Of a stretch of 64,000 nucleotides of DNA, positions 24,944-32,983 are shown piece by piece. Source of the stretch: CAWDNM01 sp964521195 (lineage in GTDB: Bacteria > Actinomycetota > Coriobacteriia > Anaerosomatales > JAAXUF01); the NCBI GenBank assembly GCA_964521195.1, contig CAZFRE010000001.1, positions 599,359 through 663,358 of the forward strand, read 5' to 3'. Every line of letters starts with the position of its first letter. The first letter of the stretch is position 1. Position numbers and translations under genes: made by a program. The notes below the pieces were generated by a model. The model did no database searches. It had not been told where the DNA came from and saw only the letters and a program-made list of their open reading frames with translations.

Positions 24944-25020
24944 GCGCCCGTAGCTCAGCTGGATAGAGCGGGAGACTTCTAATCTCTAGGTCGGGGGTTC
25001 GAATCCCTCCGGGCGTGCCA
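24944..25020 (+). tRNA. tRNA-Arg (anticodon TCT)
   Basis: 77 bases including CCA. Anticodon loop CTTCTAA gives TCT, reading AGA/AGG codons, which are rare in this GC-rich genome. Acceptor stem GCGCCCG/CGGGCGT has one terminal G-U pair. Confidence 0.95.
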
Positions 25021-25031
25021 AGCCACTCATG

Positions 25032-25108
25032 GTGGGTGTAGCTCAGTTGGTTAGAGCGTCGGACTGTGGCTCCGAAGGTCGCGGGTTCGAGCCCCGTTAC
25101 CCACCCCA
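25032..25108 (+). tRNA. tRNA-His (anticodon GTG)
   Basis: 77 bases including CCA; a G at 25031 supplies the extra G at position -1, opposite C73, that histidyl-tRNA synthetase requires. Anticodon loop CTGTGGC gives GTG. Confidence 0.95.
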
Positions 25109-25112
25109 TGTG

Positions 25113-25140
25113 TTGAAAACGCGCAGGTAGTCGCTACAAT
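25113..25140 (+). promoter_or_regulatory. Promoter of tRNA-Lys
   Basis: TTGAAA (25113-25118), 16-base spacer, TACAAT (25135-25140), 18 bases before the mature tRNA-Lys. Confidence 0.55.
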
Positions 25141-25158
25141 GACGAAGCGCTTTCATAC

Positions 25159-25234
<76 letters not shown>

Positions 25235-25243
25235 TGCATTCCC

Positions 25244-25276
25244 GGAAACCGGTTCCTCCTCGGAGGGCCGGTTTTC
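25244..25276 (+). terminator. Intrinsic terminator after the tRNA array
   Basis: GAAACCGG ... CCGGTTTTC arms with an inner TCCTCC/GGAGG pairing form a long hairpin ten bases after tRNA-Lys; the right arm contains the T-run. Confidence 0.7.
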
Positions 25277-25319
25277 TGCGTGTGGAGCTGCGGTTGTGCG
25301 GCGTTCTGGTGTGCTGCGA

Positions 25320-25348
25320 TTGACTGCCGGGCCCGCCTGACGTAGCGT
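25320..25348 (+). promoter_or_regulatory. Promoter of the riboswitch-UPF0016 transcript
   Basis: TTGACT (25320-25325), a 17-base spacer and TAGCGT (25343-25348). A start near 25355 puts the aptamer at the very 5' end of the mRNA. Confidence 0.5.
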
Positions 25349-25357
25349 TCTTTGAAC

Positions 25358-25472
25358 CCGAGGGGGAGTAGCGAGCCGTGCCGACCCGCGCGGAGGCTGC
25401 ATCGACATGCTGGGCCCGACGGCCCCGGTGCACCCAGTACTCACCTGCACGAGTGCCACGCGAGACCTTCGG
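25358..25472 (+). promoter_or_regulatory. yybP-ykoY family manganese riboswitch
   Basis: The conserved aptamer elements are present in order: GGGGAGTAGCG after the 5' arm, the central CATCGACATGC, and GCGAGACCTTCGG at the 3' side. CCGAGGG (25358-25364) and CCTTCGG (25466-25472) pair as stem P1. Riboswitches of this family sense Mn2+ and turn on Mn exporters such as UPF0016/GDT1, TerC or MntP genes; the gene downstream is a UPF0016 protein. The following 80 bases contain a GCCGGAG/CTCTCCGGC hairpin just before the GGGAGG ribosome site, suggesting control of translation or termination. The remaining part of this 320-base gene-free stretch holds the terminator and promoter listed separately. Confidence 0.8.
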
Positions 25473-25554
25473 CGGAACTGCGCATCGCCTGCAGGCGGTG
25501 TGCTGACCGCCGGAGCGCATCGAGTCTCTCCGGCCGATAACGCGGGAGGCGTGC

Positions 25555-26220
25555 GTGGCCTACATCTTTCTGGTGGCACTCGGGCTCATCATGATCGGCG
25601 AACTCGCCGACAAGTCCCAGCTCTTGGCGCTCGTGCTGGCTACCCGCTACAAGGCGTGGCAGGTCATCACCGGCATCTTCATCGCGACGTTCGTCGTCCA
25701 CTTCTTCACGACGCTCGTCGGGCAATTCGTCGGCGCGGCGATCCCGCCGGGTGTGATTCCGTGGATGACCGGCATCCTGTTCGTCGGCTTCGGCATATGG
25801 ACGCTGCGTGGCGACAAGGTCGAGGGAGAGGAGGCCGACAAGGGGGGCCGGTTCGGGCCGGTCATCGCGACCGCGATCGCGTTCTTCCTGGCGGAGTTGG
25901 GCGACAAGACGCAGATCATGACGCTCGCGATCGCGGTCGATCCCGGATCGGCGCTGCTCGTCTACCTCAAGAGTGCCGGTCCGATGGTCCAGGGTTGGCT
26001 CGCGAGCGTGGGGTCTCCCGAGTCGGTCGGTCCGGTGGCACGGTTCTGGGCGGTCACTCTCGGGTCGACGGTGGGGATGGTCATCGCCGATGCGATCGCG
26101 ATCGGCATCGGGCGACTGCTCGGCACGCGCATGCCCGAGCTGCTCATGCGTCGCGTCTCGGGCGTCGTCTTCATCCTGTTCGGTCTCGCGAGCATCGGGT
26201 CGGTGCTGTTCGCGAGGTAG
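25555..26220 (+). CDS. UPF0016/TMEM165-GDT1 family divalent cation exporter
   Basis: 221 residues, start GTG with GGGAGG upstream. Two homologous halves each carry the family motif E-x-G-D-K-(S/T): GELADKSQ in the first helix and AELGDKTQ in the fourth. About six membrane helices are separated by a charged cytosolic loop (RGDKVEGEEADKGGR). The family exports Mn2+ or Ca2+ in exchange for protons (bacterial MneA, yeast Gdt1). The manganese riboswitch in front argues for Mn2+ export as its task. The GELADKS variant with Ala in place of Gly in the first motif is a small departure from the consensus. Confidence 0.92.
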   Translation: MAYIFLVALGLIMIGELADKSQLLALVLATRYKAWQVITGIFIATFVVHFFTTLVGQFVGAAIPPGVIPWMTGILFVGFGIWTLRGDKVEGEEADKGGRFGPVIATAIAFFLAELGDKTQIMTLAIAVDPGSALLVYLKSAGPMVQGWLASVGSPESVGPVARFWAVTLGSTVGMVIADAIAIGIGRLLGTRMPELLMRRVSGVVFILFGLASIGSVLFAR

Positions 26221-26378
26221 TTGCGGTCAGGCCCGTCGTCGGCGCGCAGTGCCGTCCCAGCACGGGCGGGTGATCTCCGACGATTGGGAACTATCGGGAT
26301 AGGCCGGTCGCCATGGGGCGTCCTGGCCGTGTCGCGGGGTGCTTCGCGCCCATGCCCTTCGAGAGAGGCAGTCTGTCG

Positions 26379-26711
26379 ATGAAACGCATTCTTGTCACCA
26401 CACTCATGCTTGCAGTGACGGTGTCCCTGGTGGCGTGCGGTGCGCCCACGGGAGGGGACACGGCCGCACCTTCGGCGACCGGCGCCGACACCGGCACCAT
26501 GGTCAAGGACGCGAAGGACAACGCGTCGATCGCGGCGTGCCGCACGAGCAGGGCCCAGATCGACCAGCTCTACTCGATGGCGCAGAGCACCGGTGAGGCC
26601 GCCGATTTCGCCGCGGTGGTGCAGCAGTCGGGAGCGAAGTGCCCGTCAGGCGGCACGTACAGTCTGGATGCCGCGACGGGCAAGGCCGTCTGCTCGGTCC
26701 ACGGCAAGTAG
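26379..26711 (+). CDS. Small lipoprotein with prepilin-like C-terminal domain
   Basis: 110 residues. The first 20 residues are a lipoprotein signal peptide ending in the lipobox LVAC, so C20 should be lipidated and the protein held on the outer face of the membrane. A Gly/Ala/Thr linker follows. The C-terminal 60 residues (AACRTSRAQIDQLYSM ... KCPSGGTYSL ... VCSVHGK) look like the C-terminal domain of many Gram-positive prepilins, where Cys-rich CP-GGTY and CS-HG segments close the fold, but the prepilin N-terminal helix is absent. The function is unknown. The GAGAGG site lies 13 bases upstream; the preceding 158 bases show no clear structure. Confidence 0.75.
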   Translation: MKRILVTTLMLAVTVSLVACGAPTGGDTAAPSATGADTGTMVKDAKDNASIAACRTSRAQIDQLYSMAQSTGEAADFAAVVQQSGAKCPSGGTYSLDAATGKAVCSVHGK

Positions 26712-26760
26712 GTGTGGCGCAGAGCCCGGTGCGGTTCTCGGGCGTAGATGTCAGTTCCTT

Positions 26761-26769
26761 TGCTATGAT
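26761..26769 (+). promoter_or_regulatory. Extended -10 promoter of tRNA-Leu
   Basis: TGCTATGAT, an extended -10 element 15 bases before the mature tRNA-Leu. No -35 box at the standard distance. Confidence 0.5.
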
Positions 26770-26784
26770 ATGCAATCGCTTCGC

Positions 26785-26869
26785 GCGGGCGTGGCGGAAC
26801 TGGCAGACGCGCCGGATTTAGGTTCCGGTGAGGAAACTCATGGAGGTTCGAGTCCTCTCGCCCGCACCA
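26785..26869 (+). tRNA. tRNA-Leu (anticodon TAG)
   Basis: 85 bases including CCA, with the long variable arm of class II tRNAs (TGAGGAAACTCA region). Anticodon loop TTTAGGT gives TAG. Acceptor stem GCGGGCG/CGCCCGC is perfect. Confidence 0.96.
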
Positions 26870-26925
26870 CGACGTACACGTACCGGCCGGCACCGGTAAT
26901 CACGACATGCATGAAAGGACCTTCC

Positions 26926-28284
26926 GTGCTCACTACCAGCGTCGAGCCCCTCGAGGGCAACAACATCAAACTCACCGTCACCGTACCCGCCGAGGAGGTC
27001 GATGCGGCCATCAAGAGCGCATACGAGTCCGTCGGCAAGAAGGTACGCATCCCCGGCTTCCGCAAGGGGCACGCGCCGCGCCCGGTGGTCGACAACTACC
27101 TGGGCAAGGAGTACGTCCTCTCCGAAGCGACCGAGGTGCTCGTCGACACGACGTACCCGCGCGCGGTCGACGCTGAGTCGATCAGGCCCATCGATAGCCC
27201 CGATATCGGGGAGCTCGACCTGGTCGTCCCGGGCGAGCCGTTCACGTACGTCGCGGAGGTCGAGACCCGTCCGGAACTCACCCTGTCGCATACCGACGAC
27301 ATCGCGGTGACCGTTCCGCCCAAGCACGTGACCGAGGCGCAGATCGACGAGCAGATCGAGTTCGCACGCGACAAGTTCGCCTCGCTCGAGCCCGTCGAGG
27401 ATCGCGCGCTCGAGGCGAATGACTTCGCGCTCATCTCGTTCGTCGGCGACGTCGATGGCGAGCCGTACGAGGGCAATCAGGTCGACAAGTACCTGTACGA
27501 GCTCGGCAAGGGCGCGATGCCCGTCGAGTTCGACGAGGGCCTGATCGGCATGCAGCCGGGCGAGGAGAAGCGCATCGAGTTCACGATCCCTGACACCTCG
27601 TCCAAGGAGGAGTACGTCGGCAAGACCGCCGGTTTCGACGTCACGGTGCACGAGATCAAGAAGAAGGTGCTCCCGGAGGTCGACGACGAGTTCGCCACAT
27701 CGGTGGGCGGCTATGACAACGTAGAGATGATGCGGGAGGACCTGCGCATCCGAATGGGCGCGACCCAGGAGCTCCAGCACGAGCGTGCGAAGGAGGCGGC
27801 ACTCAAGAAGGTGCTTGCCGAGCGTCTCGTGGGCGAGGTTCCCGAGTCGATGATCCGCACCAAGACGAGCCAGCTCCTGCGTGACTTCCAGAACCAACTC
27901 GAGCAGAGCGGCATGACGGTCGAGTCCTACTCGGCATCGATCGGCATTCCGGTCGAGGTCATCGAGGCGGACATCAACGAGCAGGGCGAGCAGGTCGTTC
28001 GCGAGGAACTCGCGCTCGAGGCGCTCTTCCGCCAGGAGGGCATGGAGATCACCGACGAGGATGTCCGCAACGACATCGCCACGATGATCACCGGCAGCCA
28101 GACCGTCGAGGACATGCTCGCTCGCTGGACCGAGAACGGGCTGATCCCGGTCGTTCGCGAGCAGATCGCACAGCAGCGCGCAGTGCAGTGGCTGCTCGAG
28201 CACGGCACTGTCACCGAGTCTGACGGCACCGAAGCTGCTGAGACTGCAGCCGAAGACGCCGACAACGCGACTACCGAGGAGTAA
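26926..28284 (+). CDS. tig: Trigger factor, ribosome-bound chaperone and prolyl isomerase
   Basis: 452 residues from the GTG at 26926, chosen over the ATG 15 bases upstream because AAAGGA stands six bases before the GTG. Ribosome-binding N-terminal domain (1-115) with the signature IPGFRKGHAPRPVV; PPIase (FKBP-like) domain about 160-245; helical C-terminal domain 250-430; Glu/Asp/Ala-rich tail. It sits at the nascent-chain exit and folds new proteins. The order tig-clpP-clpX is conserved across bacteria, and clpP starts three bases after its stop. Confidence 0.96.
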   Translation: MLTTSVEPLEGNNIKLTVTVPAEEVDAAIKSAYESVGKKVRIPGFRKGHAPRPVVDNYLGKEYVLSEATEVLVDTTYPRAVDAESIRPIDSPDIGELDLVVPGEPFTYVAEVETRPELTLSHTDDIAVTVPPKHVTEAQIDEQIEFARDKFASLEPVEDRALEANDFALISFVGDVDGEPYEGNQVDKYLYELGKGAMPVEFDEGLIGMQPGEEKRIEFTIPDTSSKEEYVGKTAGFDVTVHEIKKKVLPEVDDEFATSVGGYDNVEMMREDLRIRMGATQELQHERAKEAALKKVLAERLVGEVPESMIRTKTSQLLRDFQNQLEQSGMTVESYSASIGIPVEVIEADINEQGEQVVREELALEALFRQEGMEITDEDVRNDIATMITGSQTVEDMLARWTENGLIPVVREQIAQQRAVQWLLEHGTVTESDGTEAAETAAEDADNATTEE

Positions 28285-28287
28285 CCG

Positions 28288-28899
28288 ATGCTGCCTGACA
28301 TCAAGGCCCTCGTTCCCATCGTCGTCGAGCAGACCAGCCGAGGCGAGCGTAGCTTCGACATCTACTCGCGCCTGCTCAACGACCGTGTCGTGTTCCTCGG
28401 CACGGAGATCGACGACCACATCGCCAACCTGATCATCGCGCAGCTCCTGCATCTCGAGAGCGCCGATCCCGAGAAGGACATCAGCCTCTACATCAACTCG
28501 CCCGGCGGCTCGGTGACGAGCGGCCTGGCGATCTACGACACCATGCAGTACATCAAGTCCGACGTTTCGACGATCTGCGTCGGCCAGTGCGCCTCGATGG
28601 CCGCCGTGCTCCTCGCCTCCGGCGCCGCCGGCAAGCGCTTCGCGCTCCCGCACTCGCGCGTGCTCATCCACCAGCCGTGGGGCGGTACGCAGGGTCAGGT
28701 CACCGACATCGAGATCCAGGCCAAAGAGATGCTGCGTATGCGTGACGAACTCGATGGCATCCTGGCCAAGCACACCGGCCAGAAGAAGGAGACCATCCAC
28801 ATCGACACGGAGCGCGACAACATCATGTGCGCCGAGGACGCGAAGGCGTACGGGCTGGTCGACGGCATATTCGTGCACCGCGGAGAAGAGGCGAAGTAG
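28288..28899 (+). CDS. clpP: ATP-dependent Clp protease proteolytic subunit
   Basis: 203 residues. The catalytic triad is S103 (GQCASMAAVLLASG), H128 (SRVLIHQPWGG) and D177 (TERDNIM), with the same 25 and 49 residue spacings as E. coli ClpP. A short N-terminal propeptide may be cleaved. GAGGAG for its translation lies in the end of tig. Two heptameric rings form the degradation chamber fed by ClpX (next gene), including for tmRNA-tagged proteins. Confidence 0.98.
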   Translation: MLPDIKALVPIVVEQTSRGERSFDIYSRLLNDRVVFLGTEIDDHIANLIIAQLLHLESADPEKDISLYINSPGGSVTSGLAIYDTMQYIKSDVSTICVGQCASMAAVLLASGAAGKRFALPHSRVLIHQPWGGTQGQVTDIEIQAKEMLRMRDELDGILAKHTGQKKETIHIDTERDNIMCAEDAKAYGLVDGIFVHRGEEAK

Positions 28900-28903
28900 T
28901 ACC

Positions 28904-30172
28904 ATGCCCTCGCGCACCCCTGAAGGCCCCGAAACGCTGAAGTGCAACTTCTGCGGCAAGAGCCAGCGCCACGTCAAGAAGCTGATCGCCGGTCCCGGCG
29001 TCTACATCTGTGACGAGTGCATCGAGCTGTGCAACGACATCGTCGAAGACGAACTCGCCGAGGAGGCCGTAGCCGAGCCCCTGCTCGAGGACCTGCCGGT
29101 TCCTGCGGCGATACACGAGGCGCTCGACAGCTACGTCGTCGGCCAGGAGCGCGCCAAGAAGGTGCTCTCGGTCGCCGTCTACAACCACTACAAGCGCGTC
29201 CACGTCACCGCCGAGGAAGACGCCGACGAGGTCGAACTGGCGAAGAGCAACATCCTCATGCTCGGCCCGACGGGCTGCGGCAAGACGCTGCTCGCCCAGA
29301 CGCTCGCCCGCATCCTCAAGGTGCCATTCGCCATCGCGGATGCTACCGCGCTCACCGAGGCCGGGTATGTGGGCGAGGACGTCGAGAACATCCTCCTCAA
29401 GCTCATCACCGCAGCGGACTTCGACATCGCGCGCGCCGAGGTCGGCATCATCTACATCGACGAGATCGACAAGGTGGCGCGCAAGGCCGAGAACCTCTCG
29501 ATCACGCGCGACGTCTCCGGCGAAGGCGTGCAGCAGGCGCTCCTCAAGATCCTCGAGGGCACAGAGGCTGCCGTTCCGCCGCAGGGCGGACGCAAGCACC
29601 CGCAGCAGGAACTCATCCGCATCGACACCACCAACATCCTCTTCATCCTCGGTGGAGCGTTCGTCGGGCTGGAGAAGATCATCGCCGATCGTATCGGCAA
29701 GAAGGGCGTCGGGTTCGCGGCGGAGCTGGGCAAGGCAACGGAACACATGACCGGCGAGCTGTTCGCACAGGCGCTCCCGGAGGACCTCAACAAGTTCGGC
29801 ATGATTCCCGAGTTCGTCGGGCGCCTGCCGGTCATCACGCACGTCGAGGAGCTCTCGGAAGACGACCTCGTGCACATCCTCACGCAGCCCAAGAACGCGC
29901 TGGTCAAGCAGTACCAGCGGCTGTTCACTCTCGAGGACGTGGAGCTGGAGTTCACCGACGGTGCGTTGCGGGCGATCGCCGAGCAAGCGACCAAGCACGG
30001 CACCGGTGCTCGCGGGCTGCGCTCGATCATGGAGGGACTGCTGCTCGACCTGATGTACGAGCTGCCCAGTGCGACCGACATCGAGAAGGTCGTGATAACC
30101 GAGCAGGTCGTGCGGGAAGGCACCGAGCCCACGGTCGTGAGGGGCCCCGAGGCCAAGGCGGCCGGGGCGTAG
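28904..30172 (+). CDS. clpX: Clp protease ATP-binding subunit ClpX
   Basis: 422 residues; the ATG lies four bases after the clpP stop. The N-terminal zinc-binding domain has C14, C17, C36 and C39; the AAA+ module has Walker A GPTGCGKT (121-128), Walker B IIYIDEIDK, and the conserved sensor and C-terminal GARGLRSIMEG region. ClpX unfolds substrates, such as ssrA-tagged chains with ALAA ends, and threads them into ClpP; the loop for ClpP docking (LGF/IGF type) is in the central part. Transcription is ended by a perfect hairpin downstream. Confidence 0.98.
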   Translation: MPSRTPEGPETLKCNFCGKSQRHVKKLIAGPGVYICDECIELCNDIVEDELAEEAVAEPLLEDLPVPAAIHEALDSYVVGQERAKKVLSVAVYNHYKRVHVTAEEDADEVELAKSNILMLGPTGCGKTLLAQTLARILKVPFAIADATALTEAGYVGEDVENILLKLITAADFDIARAEVGIIYIDEIDKVARKAENLSITRDVSGEGVQQALLKILEGTEAAVPPQGGRKHPQQELIRIDTTNILFILGGAFVGLEKIIADRIGKKGVGFAAELGKATEHMTGELFAQALPEDLNKFGMIPEFVGRLPVITHVEELSEDDLVHILTQPKNALVKQYQRLFTLEDVELEFTDGALRAIAEQATKHGTGARGLRSIMEGLLLDLMYELPSATDIEKVVITEQVVREGTEPTVVRGPEAKAAGA

Positions 30173-30222
30173 GCCGACTGCGCCAACGCCTGCTCGGCCG
30201 CGTATGTGCCGAACGAATGGTT

Positions 30223-30251
30223 CGACAGCCGCCCCGCTTGGGCGGCTGTCG
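30223..30251 (+). terminator. Terminator of the tig-clpP-clpX unit
   Basis: Perfect 12-pair stem CGACAGCCGCCC/GGGCGGCTGTCG with a five-base loop, followed by CTGTTTCT, 50 bases after the clpX stop. Confidence 0.8.
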
Positions 30252-30261
30252 CTGTTTCTCC

Positions 30262-30270
30262 TGCTAGAAT
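30262..30270 (+). promoter_or_regulatory. Extended -10 promoter of valS
   Basis: TGCTAGAAT, 49 bases before the valS start and just after the upstream terminator. Confidence 0.5.
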
Positions 30271-30319
30271 ACGCTCCGAACGCGCCAGTCACGCATCGAA
30301 CGAAAGGTACGACGGCCTC

Positions 30320-32974
30320 ATGTCCGAGATGCCCAAAGCGTACGACCCGAAAGCGGTGGAAGCGCCCGTCTTCTCGGCGTGGCAGGAGGGCGGCTACTTC
30401 TCGGCCGAGATCGTCGAGGGCGTGGCGCCGTATTCGGTTGTGATCCCGCCTCCCAACGTCACCGGTTCGCTGCACATGGGCCACGCGCTCAACAACACGA
30501 TCCAGGACGTGGTAGTGCGCCGCTCGCGCATGACGGGACGGCCGACGCTGTGGGTCGTGGGCACGGATCACGCCGGGATCGCGACGCAGAACAAGGTCGA
30601 GCAGAAGCTGCACAAGGAAGGCAAGTCGAGGCATGACCTCGGTCGAGACGCGTTCATCGAGGCGTGCTGGGAGTGGCGCCGGGAGTACGGCGGCACGATC
30701 ATCAGCCAACTCAAGGCGATGGGCTGCTCGTGCGACTACGACAACGAGCAGTTCACGATGGACCCTGGCTACGCCAAGGCCGTGCGCCGCGTCTTCGTCG
30801 ACTGGTTCGAGCGCGGGCTGGTCTACCGAGGCAAGCGCATCATCAACTGGTGCCCGCGCTGCTCGACGGCGCTTTCCGACATCGAAGTCGAGCACGAGGA
30901 CGTCGACAGCCACCTGTGGCACCTGCGCTACCCGCTCAAGGAGCCGGTCGCCGGCGTCGACCACGTCGTCGTCGCGACCACGCGACCCGAGACGATGCTC
31001 GGCGACACGTGCATTGCCGTGCACCCCGACGACGAGCGCTACACGGCGCTTGTCGGTGCCACCGTCGTGCTGCCGCTCATGGGCCGCGAGATTCCCATCG
31101 TCGCCGACGAGTATGTCGACCCGAGCTTCGGCTCCGGCGCCGTGAAGGTCACGCCGGCGCACGACCCCAACGACTTCGAGATCGGCGAGCGCCACGACTG
31201 CGCAAAGATCAACATCATGAACGCCGATGCGACGATATCCGAGGAGGGCGGCGCGTACGCCGGGCTCGAGCGCTACGAGGCGCGCAAGCGCGTGCTCGCA
31301 GACCTCGACTCGGCGGGGCTGCTCGTCAAGACGGACGACCACGTCCATTCGGTCGGCCACTGCTACCGCTGCCACACGGTCATCGAGCCGTGGCTCTCGG
31401 ACCAGTGGTTCGTCGACATGAAGCCGCTCGCCGCGCCGGCGATCGAAGCCGTCCGAGACGGCCGCACGATCTTCCACCCCAAGCGGTGGGAGAACGTCTA
31501 CTTCCACTGGATGGAGAACATCCGCGACTGGTGCATCTCGCGCCAGCTGTGGTGGGGCCACCGCATCCCCGTCTTCTACTGCGATGCGTGCGGCGAGACG
31601 GTCGCGTCGATGGACGACCTCACGGCGTGCCAGAAGTGCGGAGCGCCGGTCCGCCAGGACGAGGACGTGCTCGACACGTGGTTCAGCTCGCAGCTCTGGC
31701 CGTTCGCCACGCTCGGCTGGCCCGACGAGACCCCCGAACTCGCGTACTTCTATCCGACGAACGTGCTCTCGACCGCGCGCGACATCCTGTTCCTGTGGGT
31801 CGCTCGCATGATCATGAGCGGCATGGACTTCGTCGACGGCGACATCCCGTTTTCCGACGTCATCATCCATCCCACAGTCTTCAACGCTGAAGGCAAGCGG
31901 ATGAGCAAGTCGCTCGGCACCGGCGTCGACCCGCTGGATCTGATGGAGCACTACGGTGCCGACGGCATGCGCTTCGGCCTCATGCTCCAGGTCACCGGGG
32001 CCCAGGACCTCAAGTTCGCCGAGGACAAGCTGCTCTCGAGCCGAAACTTCGCGAACAAGATCTGGAACGCGAGCCGCTTTGTCATGATGAACCTCGAGGG
32101 CCACGAGCCGGGCGCGCCTGAGCCGCGCGAGGTCGCCGACCGCTGGATCCTCTCGCGCCTTGCAGATCTCTCGGCTCGCGTCGACGAGGGTATCGACACC
32201 TACGAGTTCGGCGAGACCGCCCGTGCGCTCTACGACTTCTTCTGGAACGAGTTCTGCGACTGGTACATCGAGCTCGCGAAGGGCCGTCTGAACGGCGGCG
32301 ACGTCGAGCAGCGCGCGAGCGTCCAGCGCATCCTCGTCTTCGTGCTCGACCAGGCGCTCCGCTTGCTCCATCCCATGATGCCGTTCGTCACCGAGGCGAT
32401 CTGGCGCAACCTGCCGATTGCCGAGCAGGACTCGGCCCCGTCGCTCATGGTCGCCGCCTGGCCGGACGCCGCCTCGCTCGCACGCTTCACCGATCCCGGT
32501 GCGGAAGCATCGATCAACCGTCTCATCGACGTCGTCGTGGGCGTGCGCGCCGTACGCGCGCGCTACGTCATTCCGCCCAAACAGACGCTCGACATCCGTA
32601 TCAGGACCACCGGCGATGCCGACAACCAGTGGGTCACGAGCGAGTTCGGCCGCATGGCTTCGCTCGCCGGTGTCGGCGAGTTCGAGGCGGGCGTCGATGT
32701 GGCCAAGCCCGCGCACTCCGCGACGGTGCTCGCGAGCGGCATGGAGATATACATCCCTCTCGAGGGACTTGTCGACTTCGACGCCGAGCGCGAGCGGCTC
32801 GTCAAGGAGCGCGACAAGGCCGCGACCGAGGCCGACCGCCTCGCCAGGAAGCTCGGCAACGAGGGCTTCCTCGCCAAGGCGGCGCCCGAGATCATCGAGA
32901 AGGACCGCGCTCGCGCCGACGAACTCGCCGAGCAGCTCGCACTCATCGGCGACCAGCTCGCCGAGCTCGAGTAG
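30320..32974 (+). CDS. valS: Valyl-tRNA synthetase
   Basis: 884 residues, class I synthetase of normal length. The ATP-binding HIGH motif reads HMGH (52-55) after PPPNVTGSL; KMSKS reads RMSKS (527-531). The editing (CP1) domain (about 185-350) contains TTRPETMLGDT. An anticodon-binding helical domain and a C-terminal coiled coil (about 815-884) typical of ValRS follow. It charges tRNA-Val and removes mischarged threonine. No T-box is seen in its short leader, unlike pheS. The ATG at 30320 is preferred to earlier in-frame starts by the conserved length and AAAGG ahead. Confidence 0.98.
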   Translation: MSEMPKAYDPKAVEAPVFSAWQEGGYFSAEIVEGVAPYSVVIPPPNVTGSLHMGHALNNTIQDVVVRRSRMTGRPTLWVVGTDHAGIATQNKVEQKLHKEGKSRHDLGRDAFIEACWEWRREYGGTIISQLKAMGCSCDYDNEQFTMDPGYAKAVRRVFVDWFERGLVYRGKRIINWCPRCSTALSDIEVEHEDVDSHLWHLRYPLKEPVAGVDHVVVATTRPETMLGDTCIAVHPDDERYTALVGATVVLPLMGREIPIVADEYVDPSFGSGAVKVTPAHDPNDFEIGERHDCAKINIMNADATISEEGGAYAGLERYEARKRVLADLDSAGLLVKTDDHVHSVGHCYRCHTVIEPWLSDQWFVDMKPLAAPAIEAVRDGRTIFHPKRWENVYFHWMENIRDWCISRQLWWGHRIPVFYCDACGETVASMDDLTACQKCGAPVRQDEDVLDTWFSSQLWPFATLGWPDETPELAYFYPTNVLSTARDILFLWVARMIMSGMDFVDGDIPFSDVIIHPTVFNAEGKRMSKSLGTGVDPLDLMEHYGADGMRFGLMLQVTGAQDLKFAEDKLLSSRNFANKIWNASRFVMMNLEGHEPGAPEPREVADRWILSRLADLSARVDEGIDTYEFGETARALYDFFWNEFCDWYIELAKGRLNGGDVEQRASVQRILVFVLDQALRLLHPMMPFVTEAIWRNLPIAEQDSAPSLMVAAWPDAASLARFTDPGAEASINRLIDVVVGVRAVRARYVIPPKQTLDIRIRTTGDADNQWVTSEFGRMASLAGVGEFEAGVDVAKPAHSATVLASGMEIYIPLEGLVDFDAERERLVKERDKAATEADRLARKLGNEGFLAKAAPEIIEKDRARADELAEQLALIGDQLAELE

Positions 32975-32983
32975 GGACGCCGC

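Noticed and set aside
30180..30320. A T-box before valS
   Set aside because: The region is too short and lacks the AGGGTGGNACCGCG box; it holds only a terminator and promoter.
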